DNA from: Syngnathus acus
Taxonomy: Eukaryota; Chordata; Actinopteri; Syngnathiformes; Syngnathidae
Reading direction: 5' to 3'
Length of the DNA: 64,000 nt
NCBI RefSeq assembly: GCF_901709675.1
Contig: NC_051094.1
Coordinates: forward strand, 7,684,501-7,748,500
Under the pieces are notes generated by a model. The model saw only the letters and a list, made by a program, of their open reading frames with translations. It ran no database searches and was not told where the DNA came from. Numbering within the stretch: position 1 is the stretch's first letter; each line of letters begins with the position of its first letter. This document shows positions 49,261 through 59,671 of this stretch, piece by piece. The translations under genes were made by a program, and so were the position numbers.

Positions 49261-51950
49261 GCGACGGTACACAGCGAGGCTGTCTAAGCAGGGCTTTGGT
49301 GCAGAGGGTAACGGGAATGATCGAAGCACCTCACAACAAGAGCCAATAAAGGATGCAATGTTGACTTTTAAGAAAAAAATGGCTCCAGTGTAAGCAAACA
49401 CTAGCAAAAAGACTCAATAGTGAACCAGCTATGTGACTGTAAAAACGAGCGGAAAACTCAGGTAGAGGCCCAAAAAAAATCCTAATTGGATGACCAATTT
49501 GAACGCCTGCATAGATGCCAAACAAATCCTTCAACTTTCCTCATTTAATGAATTGCATGTACGATTGACATTTGACATTACGCTATTAGTCCCGCATGGA
49601 TAAATTCCAGTATATTGTAGGATGTTAGCCCGAGCCATTATCCTGTGGGGATGTTAGGCATATGAAGAACTCTCCGATCTGCTCAGAAGATGGTCAGGGC
49701 TGACATTCAGAAATGTTAAACCTGTTCAATATTTCTGATTACCAAATCTTTATGTCGGTGGTCAACAACGAGCTCAGCAGGGCCATGAACTTGATGATTG
49801 TGAGTCAGTATGTGTGCTCGCCTGCTTTAATAGGCGTGCTCTAAAAAAAGCCTGACAAAGCATATAAAATAAGACCAAAATCTGATTTGATTGCACCTGG
49901 TCCATTGTGACAAGTCAGGACACTGAGGTGGAAGAAAAAAAAAAAAGCTTGTTTGCCACCAGTGTCCCAACATCTCAGTTTCACATTTTGAACATAGCAA
50001 CCAAAATGGGCACTAAGATGTGACCTTTTCAGATAGGAGCACCTACTCAACTTGTGGCTGGGAAGGACAATTTAGCATAAGAATAACCATGTGGAGCTGC
50101 TCCTTCTGAGGAAGCAATTGAAAAGATGCCACAGCCAAAAATAGAGCAAAATCACTTACCTGCTCTGACACCCAAAGACCTTGAGGTCGGGGGCTAAATT
50201 TAGCTTTTTAGTATGTATTAAATCACAAAAAGTGCAGTTTTAACTCAGTGGAAAATAAGATTGTCAAAAGGGAAAATGAGCACATAAAGAAACCGGTGCT
50301 TCCATGTGTTACTCACGGTGTCCTAATGTCATCCAAATACGCCACCAAAAAAAGGAAAGTAAAAAAAGAGCCAAGAAGAGACGCCAAAAAACTGCAAGGA
50401 ATGATAACTGTGCTGTGAGGAACAAGCTGACCTGTGACTGCGATGCTGGCATCAATAAAGGGCACTGTGGGGTGAAAATATTGGCTGGTCTGTACAAGAC
50501 AGAGGAACTGTGGAGGGGGGGGGGGGGGGTAGATTCAAGACCAGCCTTTTACAAAAAAGTTGCTGTGAACACAGTCCAGGTGCTAGGAAAGGTCAGAGAG
50601 AGACAAAACTGAGCCCACTTTGAAAAGTTAAATTTGCACTGAAAAATCTGCTGACCTCTTTTGGTGTCTGTTGAGTTTAATCAGTACTAGTCTTCAAAAT
50701 GCATGTGGATTTCAACAGGAGAAAAAAGAAACAGAGGGGCTGATGCATGACTGATGAGATACTTCAGTGCAGGGGAACACTGACATGATTGTGAGGGCAA
50801 TTTAGCATATAAATACCGGCCTTAACGTAATAGGTTCAAAAAGTGCAGCGCCATAAAACGAGAGGTTGTAGTGGGCAAGAGGAAATTTAATTAAGCGCCA
50901 TCCTGGAGCGATCTCAACGACAGCAAAGAGGATTGTACGCGCAAGTGATCTAAAGAAAGTAGAAGCAGCATTTGCTTAAGGGAGAACAGTAAGAATCGAA
51001 CGACATCACAACATTGAATCTTCTCTTTGATTTTTTTTTTTTAAGTAAAAAGTAGGACGCAATTAGCTGAGATAGGGTACAAATTTAGGTCTGAAATGTG
51101 GGGTAGAATATTATTCTCATATTATTCTGTCAGAATGGACACATGAACAATCAACCTTTCACAACCATCAGGAAGATGACAAAGAGGGTTCAGGAAGCAA
51201 ACGTCACTTTCACACTATGAGAAAAATCACTGGCTGCTCCAACAATGAAACAAAATCTACTGCCTCAAATGACCCCCCCTCAGTACAACACAAAGGGTGG
51301 TCAAAGAGGGCCCGCAGGCAGACATTCAACAGAACCACTATGTCCACGAATAGACTGAGAGGTGCACTCTCGTTGCATGAAGAGCAAAAAAAGCAGATTT
51401 AAAAATATATACATAGCCCAGAGTCCTGACCTACCAGTCAAATGATGACTAAAACATCTGTGACCACATTTCAAACGTTGTCATAATCCATCAAACGGCG
51501 ACACTCTTCCGAGGGCCGAGGGCAACCTGAAGAGTTAGCGCTGTGAATTACGTGTTTGGAAGAACAAAGCTCACGAGCGCTACGCTGCGTCTCTCGACTG
51601 CAATGGATGATGACAAAGAGCTCCGGAATTGTGGCAGATGGCGAGCCAACATGGCGGGGATGTAACTGTCTGTGGTAGGTATGTCTCATTTTCAGGGTCT
51701 ACAACCTGCGATGGATCCAGTCTACCGGGGGCAACATCTTCAAAGGAACCTCTGAAATCCCCATCAACCCTTGTGAAATTGGACCATCTAGTAATCAAAG
51801 GTTGCATCACTGCTCGGACGCTGACCTGATGCTAGCTCGCTACATATGAGCATATGGCAGCTCAGTAGTTTGGAAGTTAAAGGAAGTTTAACATACCGGT
51901 AATTAGGAGGCCAAATCAACAACACTCTAAAAAATGTTTTATTTATAAAA
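49261..51950. other. Non-coding stretch with a long G run
   Basis: No gene recognised. Items: poly-A near 49937-49948, the 15-base G run at 50515-50529 (given separately), poly-T near 51029-51042, and an A-rich patch at 50340-50400 that gives a lysine-rich frame. The part 51470-51830 has several overlapping frames on both strands with no domain. Confidence 0.65.
50515..50529. repeat. 15-base G run
   Basis: An uninterrupted G run preceded by 'ctgtgga' and followed by 'tagattc'. It is one of four long G/C homopolymers in the window and can in principle form a G-quadruplex. Confidence 0.85.
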
Positions 51951-52263
51951 TTCATTAAATTAAATTAAAGTCCCAATGATCGTCACACACACATCTGGGT
52001 GTGGTGAAATTTGTCCTCTGCATTTAACCCATCCCCATGTGATTTTGATCCATCCCCTGGAGGAGAGGGGAGCAGTGAGCAGCAGCGGTGCCGCGCTCGG
52101 GAATCATTTGGTGATCTAATCCCCCAACTCCAACCCTTAATGCTGAGTGCCAAGCAGGGAGGAAATGGGTCCCATTTTTGTAGTCTTTGGTAGGACCCGG
52201 CCGGGGTTTGAATCCACAACCTTCCAGTCTCAGGGTGGACACTCTACCACTAGGCCACTGAAC
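51951..52263 (-). mobile_element. tRNA-derived SINE, near full length
   Basis: Read on the minus strand, the element starts with a tRNA-like head at about 52263. An RNA polymerase III A box TGGCCTAGTGG lies at 52257-52247 and a B box GGATTCAAACC, one base from consensus, at 52215-52205, with spacing normal for a tRNA promoter. A tRNA-unrelated body follows, including 'gggacccatttcctccctgc', 'cttggcactcagcatta', 'ctgctgctcactgctcccc' and 'ttaaatgcagaggac'. The 3' end is 'cattgggactttaatttaat' and an A/T-rich tail. Head, body and tail match a SINE I recall as abundant in acanthomorph fish. No clear target-site duplication was found. Several open frames on both strands lie wholly inside it and are not genes. 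Confidence 0.92.
52205..52257 (-). promoter_or_regulatory. Internal RNA polymerase III promoter of the SINE
   Basis: A box at 52247-52257 and B box at 52205-52215 on the minus strand, with about 31 bases between them as in tRNA genes. The A box matches TRGYNNARNNG fully and the B box differs from GGTTCRANNCC at one base. The promoter looks intact, but whether this copy is transcribed cannot be judged. Confidence 0.75.
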
Positions 52264-53014
52264 ATATCTCAAGTTCTTTACCAAAATAAAACACAAGCTT
52301 GGTTTGTATTACATTCTGGCCGTATGATATACGTGTGGACTTGTAACTCAAGCTATTATTCCTGCCGGCTTGACATAAAGTATCGCTGATTGATGTGTGG
52401 GAAGTGTGCTTCCTTGTGCCGTCCCTAATACGTTGTTCATTTCTCACTCATCTCATTAGCTAATTCACAAATCAATATTGGCGCAGCTACCTCTGATGGT
52501 ATGTGCTCGTGTGTATTGCTTACGATGCATTTTGATGTGCATTGCTTCCTAAAACAAATCAATATCACTTTGGATCGTGACTGAGCTTCGACTCTGTGTC
52601 GTTTACCTCTGGTTTTGTGGACATTAGAGGGCATGAAGTCTTTTGTTTACGACATTTGAATCAATTTGTCTGTGAGCGTTTGCATCAATGTTTCTTGGGA
52701 ATAAAATCACACATGGACAGACTGTAGTTGATGTCCAGATTGTTTCCACATTTGATTGAACTGTGGGATGCCTTTTCGAGGCATGTGGACTTGGCAGCAC
52801 ACCATCAATGGTGTAGTCATCGCCAGTTACTTCACAAAGGATGTTCATCTGCTGCAGTTCCCTCGTCCAAAAAAAAATCTTGGGTTTGACAGCCAAGCAG
52901 GGAGTATTGTGAGTTCTGTCACATGTGGCCATTGTTTTGGTTGTCATTTCAACGTCCAGCAATCAGCATACAATACCTACCTGGAGCTCATGAATTTTTG
53001 TAATGATATGGGAA
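52264..53014. other. Spacer between SINE and LINE relic
   Basis: Opposite-strand open frames of 94 codons (52756-53040 plus) and 112 codons (52624-52962 minus) overlap almost completely. Neither resembles a known family. The minus-strand sequence follows directly on the LINE ORF1 relic and could be decayed LINE sequence, but no LINE motif could be recognised. Confidence 0.5.
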
Positions 53015-53445
53015 TGTACGATTGGCCGTCGCCATTCTGATTTTCTGCTTCAGCTGCAGCTTCTCGGACAAAATCTTCTCTATGTATTCCTCCATCTCGA
53101 CCCAGGTCTGTTCCAGTGACTCCAACACACCATCAATCATCAGATTGTTGAGCCTGCACTGGCCCTCTAAATCCTCCACCTTGTCTGTGACATCCATCAG
53201 AATGTTGCAGACCGTGAACGCATCTGATTCCATTGAGAAGCATTGTTCAGTTTGTTTGATGTTGTCAGCTTTTATACGGCCCACACTTTTTGCCGGCTCC
53301 TTTTTCTTGTTCATAGCTCCTTTGATAATGCATCCAGTCTGGGGTTTGTTGAGTCCATAATCACTTTTACAAAGCTTTTGAAGTTATTCTGTTACCGTAG
53401 CAGCACCTTGAACATCTCTTTCTGCTGCTACAGGAACTCATTATC
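53015..53445 (-). pseudogene. Broken LINE ORF1 (coiled-coil nucleic-acid-binding protein) relic
   Basis: Minus-strand translation gives, from about 53443 downward, 'EFL*QQKEMFKVLLR*QN' and 'NFKSFVKVIMDSTNPRLDAL', then after a frameshift near 53314 an open run of about 100 residues with a heptad-like coiled coil, 'VEDLEGQCRLNNLMIDGV', 'ESLEQTWVEMEEYIEKILSE' and 'LQLKQKIRMATANRT'. This order (a 'QQQ..F..F....STN.R.D' segment, coiled coil, 'DLE...RRNN..I.G..E', 'ETW...E.......EKL.L', '.IE.ERAHRTG') is that of ORF1 proteins of fish non-LTR retrotransposons, which bind RNA as coiled-coil multimers. Two in-frame stops, the frameshift and loss of the C-terminal half show it is dead. No ORF2 (endonuclease/reverse transcriptase) was recognised nearby. 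The family is called from motif memory. Open reading on the plus strand over the same bases is a shadow. Confidence 0.75.
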
Positions 53446-54545
53446 TTGATACTCCTCATTGGGTGGCATCAGTGGGCATGGCTTGCCTTGTCTTTTTTTT
53501 GTGAGCTCAGTCAATGGTGGTTTTTGGTAGCCGAGCCATAAGTCAAAAAGTACAACTCATCTTATCCAAAGCTCCCCCATACTGAGCCTTCTGTATCCTT
53601 AATCATGCAGTGAGTGTATTTTCTAATTGTACTCGTTGCCGGTTATACTGTCCATCACTTGCTATCCATTATGATCAGACCCAAAACAGATCATACGACC
53701 AATAAAAAATACAGAAAGTTGGCCGCGTTGGTGCCAAGTAGCCCCTTTAGGGTCATTCTGTCTTTTCGAGCAGTCATTCAAAAAGAAACTAATCGTAGAG
53801 ATTGTCTCATTGCTACCAAACCTGAATCATGTAGAAGACAGCAAAGTAATGCTAAACATTTGAGTTTGTCATGGGTGTTTTAGACGCAAGGTGATGTTGT
53901 TTGAAGATAACCACAATTTTTGTTTTTAAATCTTACGACCAAAGCCAGTTTCCCTTCTTCGCATCACATGGACTTGGTAGGTCTATCTATCACGTGTAGA
54001 CCCACATAACCATCTCAGAAGCTATGCCCGAACACAATGTTCAAACTAACACAATCCCCTGGACTTTTATTCTCTGTTGACTGGTGAAAGCACAACTATG
54101 AGAACGACAACACAACAAGAAGGCTGAAATCAGGCGAGTGTGCAGAGAAGTGAGGTCAAAATCAAATCATTATATAGATCGATTTTCTATTTGGAATCAA
54201 AATGGAAGACCCCTGGCCCTAATAAAAAGTCTGCAAGGTATATCCAGTATATACTCAGTGTCCAAGGCTGATTATGTGCAGGTCACAACCTGAGGGTTGT
54301 ATGGTAAATAAATCATCTACTCCCACTCCAATAGGTTTAAGTGGTATCTTGGCAACTGGAAGCATTGCCATCATAATACAGTGGCTTTAGGCAATGGTTT
54401 GCAGAGACGGGTAGTTTTCATTAAGTAACACACCTTCAGAGGGCAGCAGGCGCTCCAAATGCATTGCAAACACACAGCCAAAATCTGCAGTGAGATCTAA
54501 TTAAAGTCTTCACTTTAAATGGCAAGAGATTATAATCTGTACATA

Positions 54546-54556
54546 GGGGGGGGGGG
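54546..54556. repeat. 11-base G run
   Basis: An uninterrupted G run after 'acata' and before 'acatt'. Same kind of feature as the longer G runs at 50.5 and 55.3 kb. Confidence 0.8.
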
Positions 54557-55328
54557 ACATTATTTTTCTCAGAGCGAGATGAAAAGCCAGAGTTTGCGGA
54601 CAAACTTTCCAACTTTCCAAACACTAATAAAGTAATATTATATGGCCCATGAGTGTTCTCTTGGGCAAGGAACAAAGGCTGATGATGGATTGTGTTCAAT
54701 GGAGATGAGATCATTGAGCAGGGCTGTTTGATTTGAGGTGTAAAGTAGATGATCGTCATGGCGTAATGCTACATAACACAAGTCTTATTATACTTGTCAA
54801 AGACAGGCAGTGTGGGAAGGGTGGATTAATAGTTTTCATTAAGAGAGCAGGCTATTTGCTGAAACCTTGGTTGCCACAGTTCGCTCTTAGAAATAATGTG
54901 GTCAAGTCTTTATCATTGGAGCTGATGCCATGGCAGCCTTCCAAGCATCTGTACCCTAAATATAAGTACATTTATTTTAAAAGCTATATTCACATATATT
55001 ATAGTGTTTTAATGTTTCAGATAATACTTGTATGATAATTCAGAGAAAACATTGAATCGAATTTGAGCACTTTTGAAGTCTATCACAAGGGAGTTAAGGG
55101 AGGAAGGATAAGGAGCAGCCATAGGGCTTGATGAAGTATAAATGATGAATCAGGAATACGAGAGTATTGGATTTCAGTCACGCACACAAACACAGGCATT
55201 ATTGCGTGTTAATGCGCTTTAATGGGGTCCATTCTCTAGGCTTCTGGGGTGGGGGGGACGAGTAGTGTGACCGAATTCATTGCTATGCCACGCACATCAT
55301 CGAGCTGAGACGATGCGGGGAATACTGA

Positions 55329-55348
55329 GGGGGGGGGGGGGGGGGGGG
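55329..55348. repeat. 20-base G run
   Basis: The longest homopolymer of G in the window, preceded by 'aatactga' and followed by 'aaacctgg'. It sits between other G-rich words ('ggggtggggggg' near 55246-55257). A likely G-quadruplex former and probably length-polymorphic. Confidence 0.85.
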
Positions 55349-58300
55349 AAACCTGGAGTGAAACAGATGAAGGGATTCAGCCCATCGTTCCCCTCTCTTG
55401 ACTTGTATCAGCGAGCGCCTTTGTCTCTCATTTGGTTTTCATTAGTCAGTCAAGAGCCTTGGTGCCTCTCGCAAGAGAAATGACTGCAATTTTGCTCCGA
55501 GCTTACTTGGACAAGAATTTTGCGAGTCTGGATGGATTTACAACTCTCCCCTTTGGGCACATTTTGGAAGACATTGTTCTTTTCTTTTCATGTTCAACTG
55601 TTTATTTCAAATCGAGCAAGCCGATTGTGAAGAATAACTGGCAAGATGTGTATAACAAGCGGATATGCCTAAGCATATGTGGAAGTTTTTTACTGTTTTA
55701 TTTATAGTCGGTCTATTCCTACTGTGGATTGTGACATTTGAAATGAATAACTGGCAAGAGGTGCCATCGAATGAATTATACAGTTTTTTTTTTCTTCAAT
55801 CCTCGCCAGAATTCATGATGACATCTCAACGTGGAGTATGCTCACTTCAACCTGTGAAAACTTTAGAATGATTAATCCAATGTTTTCAAATTTATGGAAA
55901 ATATACGTGTTTTCATCTCCATTGAGGTGCTCACTACAGAAGCTTATCTTTCTTAATGAGAAAAAAAATCTAAATATTTGGGACGTTCATTCTGATCGTT
56001 TCAGAGGCTGATGAGGGCAAAAGTAGTCCACATCAATTTTGGTGGCGATTGATTGCAATTTGGTGACATGAAGCTTTTTTACGATTATTATGTAAGGCGT
56101 TTTACTGCCATGTTATTGGCTTTTATTTACAAATATGTTCTACATATTAGACATGTCATGCCACATTACGCAATACCGTACAAAATCTTGAAATGTGAAG
56201 GACTCATGCAAGCCAACATTGACATATTTGCCATGTCTATGTACACCTGAGCACCTATAAGAATCTTCAGTGCCAGGGAGGGTAACATACCAATCCTAAC
56301 TTCATCAAAGCACTCGCACAAGCCGACCGGATTGGATTTTAGGTGTTAAGTAGCCTTGGGCAAAATTGACACAATTATGCCCCATCTCCAGTATATATTG
56401 TATAGGAGGTGCTTCATCAGTCTGAAAAACTTCACAGTGAACTCTACAGACGCATTATTTGTTGTGATGTTTTGCGAGGGACTACTGCAGCAGTGAGGAT
56501 GGTGATAGTTGGTCTCTGCAGCCCTTGCTGTCAACGATTTTATTGTTCTATGGCAGCATGCGGCAGGCCGCGGGCAAACTTGATCAAAAGACAGATGGTT
56601 CATGCTGCCCTGTCTTTGGAAAAACACAGGAGGGCTCAGTAAATGTACACACCCTGTTTCATTTTGATTTCAAGTGGCACACAACATTGGTCTGCCTCCA
56701 CACCAGGTGACTTCAAATCTAAAATGAATCCAACGATCAGGCTGGGCATTCACAGCTAGGAATTTGATTGCTTTTCTGAAGTCAAACACCATAGATTCCA
56801 GATAAGCTTGTTGGGAAAACAGGGTGAACCAGATATCGTGGAAAAAGGCTCCAAATCTCAAGGACCTGTTTCATTTAAGCACATGCTGACATCATATTTC
56901 TCAGATTACTAAGGAGAGGTAGAAAAGCATATCACTCATGCAGATAAATGCCAAGGAGCTGCCCCCAAAGACTACCTAGCTCCGGTCATATTTAACAATT
57001 TGGCCCACAGTGCTTGTCACTCGCTGTTTTAGAGGAATAGCAACTATACAAAGAAAAAAAACATCGCTTTTGTGAAACAAAAGGTTTACCAAGTCGTCAA
57101 GTGGTTCAAAGGAACGGCAAAGTTTAGAAGTGTCCTCACGAGCCACTTTTTAGATTTCCCGCGTGATTTCCTGGCACAAACACGCTGTCTGAAGAACAAA
57201 ATCAGTTAGTGTTGAAATGCAAAATGGATTAGCACAGCTGCTAAAGGTGACTGACATCCTCTGAGACGGGCGTATTGTGCGGACATGGAAAACTGCTCTC
57301 CCATTAAGTGGTTGGGGTCTCTACAGGACAGTGATAAAATATTGAATGGATTAGTTGCTCCACCACGTGCAAAATAGATGGTGGGAGTTTACACCCAGCA
57401 CAATGGTCCCTGTAGGAAATTTGTGATAAAATCCCGTCTTGATAGACTCGTGAAAACTGGAAAGCCATTAGTGTTCAACCGGCAAATGTCAAAACCAGCG
57501 TGATCCCAAGGTAATACATGTCAAACAATTTATACTCAGACATCTCCAGAGTGTCTCCTTGGCCAATATTTTCCACTCCATCATCCTCTCCTCAGTGCCT
57601 CTCCACTTGTGAGCTTTTTACATTATCGTCCACCTCGGCATTATGATCAGAACGCCTTCAAGTGATCTCTTCCTGACAAATGTGGTGGACGGTCATTTCT
57701 TGCAATTGTCATATTCTTACCACACACTTGATATTTTCTGACATCAGTGTACTCCTTGAAGCACCCGTTCAAGGACATTTCAATCTGTTCCATTTTTTTT
57801 CTTCACTAGAAAGGCTTTTGGAATGCAACTGATTGAAATCACTGGTAAACAAACATTGACCCAATTTCTTATCAATGGGTGGAACTGGTGTTGTGGGCTA
57901 AGGGAGGACATTTTTGCTTTCCATTCCAAATATCCTTAAAATGACCATCAAATTTTACACCATGTTTCATGTGCACATCCGTTGACATTATCACTTTCTG
58001 ATTTTGGCCATTCAATCGAATTCCCATGTTCCCTGTACAAGCACTGGAATTCAGATAAATTGTTGCTCCTTTTAAATCTCAGGAATAAGTCTGAGATTTT
58101 TATGGGTGCCCTGCTTTGATAGACCTAGTTTTGGTGGAGATCTCATTCAAGACATCACAAAGTCTCACATTTTCATCAGGATATTTCATTTGAAAAAAAA
58201 ATAATGAACTTGCGGAAACTCAGAGGCTCCCATATGGGTGATTAATTAGTTGAAAATATCATAAACAGCAATTCCAAGAGCTTCCAAAAAAGGCTCGCCG

Positions 58301-59027
58301 CCAGCAAGTAAACCATGCAAGGGAAATTTTCCATCATACCCAGGTTTTTGGATCTGCTTCCCAAAATGTACTAAATCTGCCCAGGACATGATGCTGCTCC
58401 AACATGTGACCTTACAAAGCCTCATGGTGTTTATTTTTTTTCTTTCGTCACCCTCCTCACTATCCCTGTCACAGATCTGATGAGATCTGACAGGCATCGT
58501 CCATGAGTCACTTACCCACAAATGCAAAACAGGCAAGTTCATTTACACCCCTGTGTCATGACCACGTCTCCTTTCGTCATGCCTTTTTTAGCCATCAATC
58601 TTCCCTCCTAGTCACAGCCTCTTCATTCCGCCCAAGTCTTTACCACCCATCTGCCACTCACCCATGCATGTAGCGCACTCATCCTTCATATTTCCACACC
58701 ATCCCCCTACTCTGGGTTACCTCTTGACCCAGTGCGATTCGCTTTGTTTTATTTTTCCATCTCTGATTTTTTTCTGACTCTCTGACAACCTTCTAGCTAA
58801 AAGGTATGAAGGAGGAACTAAGTGCTTTTCCTGCCTATAAACAATGTCCTTTATGGCTGCCCGGATCTGGGAGGGAATGATGAGCGATGTGTGAAGGGAA
58901 TAATTCACCACTCTGTCTTTTTGTCTCGAGAAGTTTATCCTACAACAGAATACCTCCCTGACATAAAAACAAGCTGTGGGGGACTTTGAAGAATGAAAAA
59001 TTGAAAATAAAAATAAAAAACTGAAGT

Positions 59028-59640
59028 ACTGTATTTCCTCATCCATTGAAAACAAACAGTCGCCGCCTTCAAATCGATACTTCCAATCGACATTTAATTT
59101 TCTTTTATATGTTGTGGACAGTTTATCTCGCTGGGAGTCATACACCTAAGAGACAAATATTTACTTGTCTTTAACGACAAATACACATCTTCTTCAAATA
59201 GTTGAGAAAAATAAATGCCTCCCTCAAAATAGACCTGTCCTGGATACGAAATTTCCTTGAATGAGTCTGTCCTGGATACCAAATTTCCTTGAATGAGTCT
59301 GTCTCAAGGTGAAGTAGCCACTAAACACGAATAAAGGCCTCCCTCAAAATAGACCTGTCCTGGATACGAAATTTCCTTGAATAAGTCTGTCCTGGATACC
59401 AAATTTCCTTGAATGAGTCTGTCTCAGGGTGAAGTAGCCACTAAACACAAATAAAGGCCTCCCTCAAATAGACAACCCTGAGATATTAACAAGGATCTCA
59501 CCAGATGGCATCTATAATGACGATTAGCATATCCAGTAAACTGTGACGTGATTGCTTCTCAGTGTTGTGTGTATCTATTCATTTTGCTTCATCCTGCAAG
59601 AAATGATAAAGGCCTCGCTCCAAATAAAAGCATGCCCTCA
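59028..59640. mobile_element. Probable DNA-transposon remnant carrying a tandem array
   Basis: The start 'tactgtatttcctcatccat' (59028-59047) resembles a transposon end I recall from fish genomes. It is followed by 'cgccgccttcaaatcgatac' and later by repeated 'aataaaggcctccctcaaa' words, also recalled from the same kind of element. A last 'gataaaggcctcgctccaaa' lies near 59606-59625. No inverted right end was found, so the boundary is a guess. No transposase was recognised. The internal 120 bp repeat is given separately. Confidence 0.4.
59221..59470. repeat. 120 bp tandem repeat with a 32 bp internal repeat
   Basis: Units 59221-59340 and 59341-59460 are the same length and differ by only a few substitutions. 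A third unit begins at 59461 ('ccctcaaatagac') and breaks off. Within each unit a 32 bp sub-unit starting 'tcctggatac' is present twice (59238 and 59270, then 59358 and 59390). The sub-copies at equal positions in the two large units share their differences ('tacg' against 'tacc'), so the 32 bp duplication came first and the 120 bp duplication copied it. Confidence 0.92.
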
Positions 59641-59671
59641 CCTGAAGTTAACCTTAAAAAAAAAAAAAAAA

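Larger units (their letters stand above)
53446..59027. other. Long non-coding stretch with two G runs
   Basis: No gene recognised. Long G runs at 54546-54556 and 55329-55348 are given separately. The minus strand at 57660-58540 has several open runs of about 50-98 codons in different frames with none dominating, no known domain and no splice-consistent layout. The plus strand at 55432-55871 has AT-rich overlapping frames. Poly-A/T runs occur near 57791-57800 and 58191-58202. Confidence 0.55.

Noticed and set aside
48825-49407. Three overlapping minus-strand frames of 94, 135 and 157 codons, rich in Cys/Ser/Phe/Leu and looking membrane-like.
   Set aside because: All three frames are open together because the tract is pyrimidine-rich on that strand. 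A real gene would keep one frame open.
52011-52389. Several 60-90 codon frames on both strands.
   Set aside because: They lie within or across the tRNA-derived SINE and have no independent support.
53022-53449. Plus-strand frames of 112 and 68 codons.
   Set aside because: Antisense shadows of the LINE ORF1 relic, whose minus-strand translation is the recognisable one.
57660-58542. Several open runs of about 50-98 codons on the minus strand that look like a broken gene.
   Set aside because: They fall in different frames with no dominant order, match no family I know, and such runs are expected by chance over this length. A frameshift-tolerant protein search would settle it.
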